From assembly GCA_029449235.1 (NCBI GenBank), contig JANATG010000006.1, positions 1,798,001 through 1,862,000 of the forward strand: a stretch of 64,000 nucleotides of DNA, written 5' to 3'. The notes beneath the pieces are model-generated. The model worked only from the letters and a program-made list of their open reading frames with translations. It did not search any database and was not told where the DNA came from. The translations under genes were made by a program, and so were the position numbers. The stretch comes from Linnemannia schmuckeri (lineage: Eukaryota; Mortierellomycota; Mortierellomycetes; Mortierellales; Mortierellaceae). Below, piece by piece: positions 55,863 through 64,000 of this stretch; the first letter of the stretch is position 1; each line of letters starts with the position of its first letter.

Positions 55863-57189
55863 CTATGTGAAGATAACGGCGACAGCAAGGGCAGCAGCGG
55901 CAACAGAGAGCGCGCCAACAGATTCGACGTTGGCATCGTTGGGCTTAGCGGCGGTGGGGGTAGCGACGGGGGCCGAGCCGGTAGGCTTACCGGTGGAGCT
56001 AGCAGAGGTGGCAGTGGCAGAAGGAGTGACACCCGAGACCGAGGGCATAGGAGCAGTACCACCGAGCTGGTAGGGTTGGGGATCGCTCTCACACTGGGCG
56101 ACCGAGGCAATGTTGATCTTGCGGGCAGTACCAAGAGGAATCAACTTTTGGGCGACGCCGACTGTGAGATCGTTGAGGTCGTGCTCGAGGCAGTAGAAAC
56201 CCTTGGTTTTGTTGGAAGCGACGTAGGCATCGAGAGACTTTGTAAAGGTAGCAATGACCTTGTCCTCAGCCATGGTGGGCATCTGCCAGTCGTTGGTGTC
56301 AAAGGCATCACCAGTCCAGTCAACAGGAATATAGCCGAGCTTCTTGAGGACGTAGCGGACACGGTTGTTGATATCACCATAGGGAGGACGCATGTACTTG
56401 AGGCGGAGACCGGTGGCCTCCATGACAGCCTTCTCAGTCCACTTCATCTCAGCAACGATCTGTTCGTTAGTCAAGGTGGTGAGGGCGTGGTGGGACCAGG
56501 TGTGGGAGGCCAAATGATGGCCCTCTGCAACCTCGCGCTTGACGGTATCAGGGTACTGGATGACATTGGAGCCGATCAAGAAGAAGGTGGCCGAATGCTT
56601 GTTGGTCTTCAAATAGTTCAATAGGGTAGGGGTGGCGGTGGAGGGACCATCGTCAAAGGTCAAACCCCAGGTGTTGGGAGCAGCGCAAGCAGTAATATCA
56701 TCGGCAGCGCATCCCTCGCAAGTCCAGTAACACCTATAGTTTGAAGGGAAAGCAGAGTATAGAAGGGAATGAATCAGAAACAACCGGTTCATTTTTGCCG
56801 TTCAAAAAACATGGTGTCATGTCGCTTGTTCGGGTATTAAAAAAAGACGGCAATGAACTTTTTTTCAGGACAGAGACAAAGAAAGGAGTTGCTAGTTAAT
56901 CCGCTCGATACGGCAGCGCCGTAAGGGAAAGAGAAGGGATGGCGACAATGACTTACTCGTTGGGGATAGGAGGGTTAGGGCAGGCTGGAGGCTCACCCTT
57001 ATGAAGAGGGATGCTGGGTGCTCCAGAGAGATCGCCAACTTCTTTGAGCCATGCCTGCACCTCGGGTGAGTTGGTAGGGGGGATTTGGTTGATTGCGGGG
57101 TACTTGTTGATGTCGATAGTAGTCTGAGCCTTGACAGCGGTCAAGGTCAAGACGAGGACAGTGAAAGAAGACGCAAAGAATTTGACCAT
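55863..57189 (-). CDS. CDA: Chitin deacetylase (polysaccharide deacetylase, CE4), probably GPI-anchored, 2 exons
   Basis: Removes acetyl groups from chitin to make chitosan, an abundant wall polymer in early-diverging fungi. Exons in transcript order are 57189-56957 and 56733-55863, giving 367 residues. A signal peptide (FFASSFTVLVLTLTAVKA) is followed by the linker and the NodB domain. Motif 1 is TFDDGPS (103-109) with the base and metal aspartates, motif 2 is HTWSH (155-159) with the zinc histidines, and motif 3 is RPPYGD (193-198). VDWTGDAFDTNDW and CLEHDL give motifs 4 and 5. The Ser/Thr/Pro-rich tail and the hydrophobic end (LSVAAAALAVAVIFT) fit a GPI signal. All catalytic residues are present. 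Promoter elements are not clear, although TTTAAA-type boxes lie 50-290 nt upstream. Confidence 0.95.
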
Positions 57190-60059
57190 TGTGGAGATGG
57201 AGAGTTGGAGAAAGAAGATAATGGATAGAATGGGAAGGGGGTGCTTTTAAATGCAGTGGACGTTAGTTTGCTGTTGGGAAATGTCTAGGAAGGGCAATTC
57301 AACAAGTGACGATATATGTTCAATTGAGAGGGCTGTAGGGTCGTAAAGAGAAGATATAAAAAGATGGAAAGGGACGGAAAGGGACGGACGTGAAGAGGGA
57401 AGGGAGTGGAAGAAGGAAAGTGTAAAAAGAGAAAGAAAGGATGACAACGAAAATGTCCAGCGGGATTCATGGCGCTTTAAATAGGCAAAATGGCAGCTGG
57501 ACCGACAATATCTGCGGGATCGTACTGAGGTGACATTGTACTGTCGTTCTCTCCCGGGCAGGGCGTAAATGAATGGACAGGGGCACAGAGTGTGGATAAT
57601 AATAGGCTTGAGTGTGTTTTTGCCCGGAGAAAGAATATTCATGACTTGACTGAATAGAACGCTGTTTTATTTCATTAGGTCCGGGAGATTCTCCAAAACA
57701 GAAGTAATGAGTGCGGGACATACTCCACGAGACAGGGGAAAGACAAGGAAGGGGAAGAAATGACTCTAATTTTTGAATATCGCAGAAATACAGGTTCCTC
57801 GGTCATGACACACCAACAGCACAATCTTGGGCTAATTGTCGGCTTCGCTTCCTGAGGTTAACTTTTGGAAAGTTGTCGCAGTGACATCCATCCCTGGGTA
57901 ACAACCCAACAAGCAACAGACATGCCTGGGTTTGCGTTCCATGGATTATGTTTGAAAGAGCTCCAGAGAGTGAGTGCAATCCAGCAATCAGGGCCAAAGC
58001 CTTGATAGTTTGAATGCTGATTGGTATGCAACGATTACCGTCCAAAGGTGAATGGATGGAAAAAACAGACAAAGAAAGAACAGAAACCACAGCGGCATTT
58101 GGCCCCATCGAGCTTGAAAAAAAGAAAGGAAAAGCGATCGAAAGAGAGAAACCGAAAGGATGCCTTTGACTTACTGACTCAGGTGTATTCTTGCCTTTCT
58201 ATCCAAGACAGTCTGCCTTTTGTTAGTTGACTTTTTGTGCCTCTCTCTTCCAGAAACATAGTTGTGTTCCATTGCTCGATTCCTCGAACGCCCGTCATAG
58301 CGCACTGCTCAACTTCGATGTTCAAACGAAAAGTAGAATACAATGAAACAGGCAGCGAATGTACTGTAAAGCGAGGCAGACAGACAGACCAACAGACAGA
58401 CAGATATCCACTGTCAACTGTGGATGAACAGTGAATAATACAGTAGCATTAAAAAATCCAGTATCCAAGCAAAACAAGCAAAACAAGCAAACAAGCAAGT
58501 GCAAAGTAATTCTTTTTGCTCCGACCCTCGTTCGTCATGGCGTGTGTGCCAGCCGGAGAGCCCGATATTAATTTCGAGCTGTTTTGGATCGATGTCTGTC
58601 CAACCACCCAGCGATGGTTTCCTCTTTGAGCGACAACTATCTGCCTCCCTGCCTGTGTGTTGTGCTCCAGCCTCCTTCTTGCCTCCGCAGACTTATTTTA
58701 CCCCGTTTGCTGCTCTCGAATCCAGCTGTCCTCGTCCCTTCTCAATTTGGAATAAGGGTGAAAGATGGGAGTGGATAGGGAACATATATGTTTCCATCGT
58801 ACGAGCCGAGGCACTGCGAACAGATGGAGAGTGATTATTAGCAAAAAGGAGCGCCATAAAGCTTATGCGCCAGGGCCGAGAGTGCCACTGATGGTATTGC
58901 TGTTCTTGCAAACTAAAAGGACTCAACTCACAGACACGCCATGCGAAACCCGAATGGAAAAAAAAAAAAAAAAAGCGAAACTCTATCGTTCGGCAGGAAC
59001 TTAAAGGAAGTACAGGTTGTGGATGCTCAATGTCGTGGTCGTTGCACTTTTCGTTCACGGTCTCTGGTCTTGATTCCCGCCGGCCATTGGCAGACATCCT
59101 ATAGCCGACCCATTGATATCTTTACACACTCGGTACGGCTACAGGAGTAAGTGACAGGCTGAGCTTGATTGCCTTGATTATAACATTACCTGATAACGCT
59201 GTTTCATGGATATTGAATTATCTCAGTGTCCTGAACTGTATTCTCTGACGACTGCTTGACTGATTTTCATCTGCAACATCTACTCGCAGTCGCCTGCAGC
59301 GTCTAAGCAATTTATCTGTTTGGCATTCCTCTGGCTATATTGTTTTTTTTTCACAGCATTGCTTCTCAATCGCCTCCGACCATCTTGTGCCTCCATTGTG
59401 GATGTGACATGGCCAATAATAGAGCGAACAGGAAATCAAAGGCATTAGTCTTGTGCTAAAGTGTGGTCGCCGATTGAAAACAGCAGTTGTTGGACCATTC
59501 TCCATTTTTTTTTGTTCAAGGAAAGACAAACAACATCTGCATCTATTCATAGCTTCATTCCTCTTGCTAGAATGTACCACGTACATCTTCCTCATTGCTA
59601 TATTAAACCTTGCCCCCGTCAGTCTCGGATAAGGGGCGTTCTTTTTGATATTCTCGTGGTGGCAGGGCATGGAATCACACTACACATTAGTTTACCCGCG
59701 GCGTCGAGAGCAGGCAGCGGCGGCGAATGAGAGCACAGGTACGCAGTGCAATCTATCGTCACCGAGTCGAGCAGTGCATTTTGCCTTCACTCACAATCCG
59801 CTCTTCGCTGTGAACAAGAGTTGTCTTGTGCCTAGGGAGAAGATTACATACGCGTTGTCGACGGGGCTGTGCACATATATCTCTCAACCGAGAGACACCA
59901 ATTGCATTCCTATGCGTGTTTACGCATAGGAGCTGCATAGTATATACCCCAAAGGACGTGACGGGAACTGGAGGAAGCGAGTTGAGGGGTCAGTTTGCAA
60001 GGGGCTCGCTTCACAATTATTTATGTTGCAATTGAACCGATTCACTTTCTCATCAACTT
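57190..60059. other. 2.9-kb divergent intergenic region
   Basis: Between chitin deacetylase (-) and the MFS transporter (+). No gene is supported. It contains a GACA-type microsatellite (about 58375-58405), an AAGCAAAAC repeat (about 58470-58500), and an A-tract near 58957-58975. The region immediately upstream of 57190 is purine-rich on the plus strand, meaning a CT-rich leader for chitin deacetylase. Confidence 0.5.
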
Positions 60060-60109
60060 CACGACTCAATGAGCCTCCCATCTCCACGACTCAATGAGCC
60101 TTCCATCTC
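60060..60109 (+). repeat. 25-bp tandem duplication spanning a start codon
   Basis: Two 25-bp units (60060-60084 and 60085-60109) differ at one base; each contains CACGACTCAATGAGCC. The unit is not a multiple of three, so the two ATGs (60069 and 60094) are in different frames. Only the second opens the transporter frame. Confidence 0.9.
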
Positions 60110-62592
60110 CACGAAATGCTTCCGCCACACCCGCCGCCAAGACACTGCGCTGCATCAAAATCCCCATGCGCTACTGGATCCTGATTCTAAGCGGCGTTGG
60201 CCTCATGATCTCATACGCTGGTAAAGTACAAACGACAATGATGAGTGCGACCCTTTGCGTCTCATAGATAACAACAGAGCAATTAAACCATTCGCTTCTC
60301 TATCTTTATGGACATTCGCAATCAGATCGTTCAAACATGGCCGTGGCCATTGTAGCGATAGGGTCCGAGTTCGATTACAACAAGGCCCAGCAGGGTATCA
60401 TCTTGGCCTCGTTTTTCTTTGGCTACATCGTTACACCTATTCTCGGAGGCACCCTCTCTGATCGCTACGGAGGCAAGGCTGTCCTCGCCACGGGTAAGTA
60501 ACAAGTAACAGAGACAATAAAAAAAAGCATCAAAAGAAAAGACAGGCGTATGTTTTTCGCCGATAGACTGACCTTCTTGCTACCATTATCATTAGGTGCA
60601 CTTGTTTGGACAATCTTTACGCTGTGTACACCTTTGGCTGCAGCTATGGGCCTTACTTGGGCGGTCATTGCCCGAATTGGACTCGGCCTAGGCGAAGGTA
60701 CAGTAACAGAGTGTCAATTCCTCGTGAATTCACCATCCACGCAGTAAATAACAAGAATAAGTTCCGTGCGCCATGATGTAGCAAGATTATCATGACTTAC
60801 CCTCGACTCTTGTTACTTCCAACCTCGTCGCTGCGATCTAATAATAGGTGTTGCTTATCCAGCTATCCACTCCATGATCGGAACATGGATCCCGCCCTGT
60901 GAACGATCCAAGGCAGTGGCGTCAGTGACAGCATTTGCCTATTTGGGATCAGTGATTGCTCTCCCGACCTCCTCCGCTCTGGTGGTGTCGTCATGGGGCT
61001 GGCGAAGCATCTTTTGGCTGTTTGGGACTCTGGGCCTACTTTGGAGTATCGTTTGGCAGGTACTTATAGGCGTGAACACACTTGCTCATTCCTTGATGAC
61101 ATTGGTGCAATTGTCCTATCTTTATGTCGTTTCGTCTAACAGACATTTGTTTTACAAATATTCTACTCCCTCTCTTTCTGGACAATCTCGAGTAGATGTT
61201 CGGAGCCAGCGATCCATCGTCCTCAACATGGATTTCGGAGAAGGAAGCACGTTGGATTTCACAGCAAAAGAGATTGGACCATATTCAGGAGCACGATCAC
61301 GAAGCACTTGGCCGCCCTGCAGCCACAGCCGACCAAATTGATCACGACTCTGGAGGACAACTGGACGATGAGAACGAGCAGATACGGACCATCAGCTCCA
61401 ACGGCGAACCTATTCTATATAAGTCTTTGTCCTCTATCCCACTAGAACAAACTATATCGCGTCACTCGGAAGGTAGCGACGAACCAGACTTGAGAACAAG
61501 GTCAGAGGAATCATTGGGGGAAGGGGTTGGGCGACCTAGGGATACTCGGACCAGGAACCTCTCTACAAGCCCATCGCCTGATACTGGGAACGAATCATCA
61601 AAATCAATGAATAGATGGCTCATCTTTCGGAACAGAAAACGAGCAGGTCAGTTAATACAAACAAACCCGCCAAAGGCACCGGTGCCCTGGAAGCAGCTTC
61701 TGAAGAGGAGAGAAGTCTGGGCTATCATCATCTCTCAGGTACTTACAACTTCAACAGCTCCGCTCTGTTTCTATAATTTTGTCCGTCATTGTTGACGGTT
61801 TCTATGTAATCTTGACCATCAGCACACTCTTTCACACCTAGCTATGCAACTCGCTTGGGTTCTTTGTGATGCAGTCGTGGCTTCCAACGTTCTACCTTGA
61901 TTTTTACGGCGTTGACGTCGGGAAGATTGGATATTTCACTGGTAAGTTTTATCCAGACTTGTCTACTGTGTCTTTGAAAAGCATTTCTTTCGAACTTGTG
62001 AATGAATAAAACACTAAACATGCGTCTCTCATAGTCCTCCCATCGGCGATTCAGGGTGCGATGGGCTTTTTTGCAGGATATCTAGGTGACAAGGTGATTC
62101 AGAATTGGAACTGGTCTCCGTTAATGGTTAGACGTGTAGGCCAGTCCGTAGGCAGCTTTGGGCTGGGCGTGTTCCTACTTTTGGCAGTCAAACTTGCACG
62201 TACGGCAACGGTGGCTATGATCTTAGTGACCATCGGGATGGCTTTCAATGGCTTTACTATGATCGGAGCCTCTGTTTACCAGGTAAATCATTGTCGATAC
62301 TGCAAAGGGGCCATTCACATCGATTGTCTTGATTATTAACAAAGGAGTATAATATTAAACTCTTGTCACTGCCTGAATCTAGCACGACTTTTGCCCAGAA
62401 CACGCTGGGTTCATCTTTTCGCTTGGGAACACAGCAGGCTCGTTGCCGGCCATTTTTGGCGTGTACTTTGTAGGGTTCTTGTTGGATGGCCATGGCGCCA
62501 ATCGCTGGGATGTTATTTGGACCACTGTGTGTGCCTTTTATTTTGCTGGAGCCACTGCGTTTGTCGTGCTCTCCACTCACAGGCGGCTCTAG
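60094..62592 (+). CDS. Major facilitator superfamily transporter, SLC17 / anion:cation symporter-like, 8 exons
   Basis: Exons are 60094-60220, 60326-60493, 60596-60697, 60848-61059, 61196-61738, 61842-61941, 62035-62282 and 62383-62592, giving 569 residues. The first helix (YWILILSGVGLMISYA) is followed by DRSNMAVAI and, after helix 2, the MFS motif GGTLSDRYGGK. GLGLGEGVAYPAIHSMIGTW and the helix 5 region fit the SLC17/phosphate-organic anion group of animals and plants. A long hydrophilic central loop (about 155 residues, exon 5, rich in Ser/Glu/Asp) lies between helices 6 and 7. A second six-helix half follows, with FVMQSWLPTFYLDFYGVD. The substrate is not predictable; phosphate, dicarboxylate or sugar acids are possible. 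The start is the second of two duplicated ATGs. The SDR gene follows 121 bp downstream on the same strand. Confidence 0.92.
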
Positions 62593-62663
62593 CAAATTTC
62601 AATTCTAAAATATAGTTATTTCAATTTCATTTTGTCTCAGCTTCTTTTCCACTTTTTCCATTC

Positions 62664-62704
62664 ATACACACACAGACACACACAAACACAGACACACACA
62701 CACA
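62664..62704 (+). repeat. CA-rich microsatellite in the SDR leader
   Basis: An interrupted (CA)n/(GACA) tract ending ten bases before the SDR start codon, so almost certainly in its 5' UTR. Confidence 0.85.
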
Positions 62705-62713
62705 TCGCCAACG

Positions 62714-64000
62714 ATGGTCAACAGAAACACCCTCGACTTCGTGCTGCATATGCTCCATGCATCTGTTTTCCATGTGTCGTTCCCTTTCTTCCTCATCCCC
62801 CTCATCAAGATGTATGGCTTCACCAACGAGAGTGCAGCCTTTCTCATGGCGGCTGTCTACGGCGTTCTCCTTTTCGTAGTCAAGATCGCATTCTGGCTGC
62901 ACGAGCGTAGTCAGCGCAGGGACGGGAAGGTCGACTGGGAGGATGAGGTTGTTCTTATCACTGGAGGTGAGAAAAAAGTGCCCGTTTTTGGTACCTGACC
63001 TGGGATAAGTGATAGCGCCACAGCGACGACGAGACAAACAAAATACTCATAAGATCAATGCCCTAACGATTTTGTATCAATTTGCGATCGAATTATGGAT
63101 GCTATTCATGGATCGTTAGGCGCCAGTGGAATTGGATATCTCCTTGCTGAGATGCTAGCCATCCGCCATATCACCGTCGTCGTCCTCGATGTGCAACCCA
63201 TCAAGACCGCTCGTACGTTTTCTTCTCCTGTCCTACATCCGTGTTTACATGGCACAATGTTTTTAATCTTGTATATTTCGTTTGGAACCATATTTATGGC
63301 CAAGCTAACTCTTTCTACTCCCACTATTATCCATATCACGAATATAGTGGACATTGAGGGCTATATCTGCGACGTGTCAGATCCAGACGACATCGCACGA
63401 GTCGCCAAGGAGATTAGGGAAGACGTTGGCGAGCCAACGATCTTGATCAACAATGCTGGAATCGTCAGCGGACGATCGATCATGGACCTGTCGATTGAAG
63501 ATATTAAGCGGACGATCAATGTCAACTATCTGGGACAGGCGTTTACTATCAAGGAGTTTTTACCAGACATGATCAAGAACAACCACGGACACATTGTACG
63601 AGACATAGGATATCCTTAACATCTTGCTGTACTCTCTCCTCTCTCTCTTTATGCGAGTGTACTTTTTTCATTGTGAGTGTAAAGATTGAAAGTCTGCCAT
63701 ACTAATTAATTGCGCGTTTTCGCTTCGCGTCGCGGACACCATTTATAGATTACAGTTTCGTCCGCAATGGGCATCATGGCTGCACCTCAAGTCGGTAAGT
63801 CGTCTCTCTTACCTTATCTACTGATCAAGAAAAAAACGATGTGTATAAATACCATCCGCCACTAACATGTTTTTCTACGTATACCAATATACATTGCCAT
63901 ATAGCGGACTACGCGGCATCAAAGGCGGCAGTAAAAGCATTCCACGAGACACTCGAGTCTGAGATCAAGTACGTCTACAAGACCCCAGGCGTCAGGACAA
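62714..64000 (+). CDS. Short-chain dehydrogenase/reductase, membrane-anchored, partial at window end
   Basis: NAD(P)-dependent oxidoreductase. Exons are 62714-62966, 63120-63212, 63348-63595, 63749-63794 and 63905 to beyond 64000. The N-terminal about 65 residues hold two hydrophobic segments (VFHVSFPFFLIPLI and FLMAAVYGVLLFVVKIAFWL), a membrane anchor as in the RDH10/DHRS3/17-beta-HSD11 group. The cofactor loop TGGGASGIG is split by intron 1. The acidic residue in VLDVQP suggests NAD preference. NNAGIVSG, the helix residue Asn in NVNYLGQAF, the catalytic Ser in ITVSSAMG and YAASK (Tyr, Lys) are present. Homologues act on retinoids, steroids or lipids; a fungal substrate cannot be stated. The 3' end is outside the window. 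Confidence 0.92.

Noticed and set aside
1..64000. CRISPR arrays, operons, phage or bacterial insertion sequences
   Set aside because: The sequence is eukaryotic nuclear DNA with spliceosomal introns throughout, and no regularly spaced direct repeats with unique spacers were seen.

Overview
The window is nuclear DNA of a filamentous fungus. Genes have many short GT-AG introns, leaders are CT-rich, and there is a chitin deacetylase and an APS kinase. Several features point to an early-diverging lineage, most likely Mortierellaceae (Mortierellomycota): an Integrator INTS6 subunit (rare outside early-diverging fungi), a FATP-type acyl-CoA synthetase, NKAP, and F-box/leucine-rich genes of the kind expanded there. 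The lineage call is an inference from gene families, because no rRNA or other phylogenetic marker is present.

Layout. 1-6.5 kb: a glutaredoxin-like gene, fructose-1,6-bisphosphatase (+), and APS kinase (-) facing it. 6.5-12 kb: gene-poor, with an intronless tRNA-Trp and a pile of retroposed sequence (a tRNA-headed SINE-like unit and several LINE 3' ends with A-tails). 12-17.8 kb: a signal-peptide plus seven-helix membrane protein of unknown family, and a three-finger C2H2 transcription factor. 18-31 kb: a dead F-box/LRR gene (+), then five minus-strand genes (F-box/LRR protein, long GST-like protein, DFRP1/ZC3H15-type CCCH protein, FATP-type acyl-CoA synthetase, ORC1). 31-40 kb: INTS6 (divergent from ORC1), NKAP, a LINE fragment, a small two-helix membrane protein, and an RRG9/neugrin-like gene (-). 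40.5-46.8 kb: a 1956-residue protein with formin-type GBD/FH3 sequence but no FH1-FH2. 46.8-52.4 kb: a 5.6-kb gene-free divergent region. 52.4-57.2 kb: a Gln/Ser-rich protein of unknown function and a GPI-type chitin deacetylase (-). 57.2-60.1 kb: a second long intergenic stretch. 60.1-64 kb: an SLC17-like MFS transporter and an SDR oxidoreductase cut by the window end.

The genes form an ordinary mixed eukaryotic neighbourhood rather than a pathway cluster: gluconeogenesis, sulfate assimilation, fatty-acid activation, replication initiation, snRNA/transcription control, splicing, cell-wall modification and transport. The most unusual items are the FH2-less formin-like protein, the orphan seven-helix protein, the retroposon pile beside tRNA-Trp, and two genes whose start codons lie inside short tandem duplications. 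Exon coordinates were derived by hand from splice signals and reading-frame continuity. No homology search was run, so family names rest on recognised motifs.
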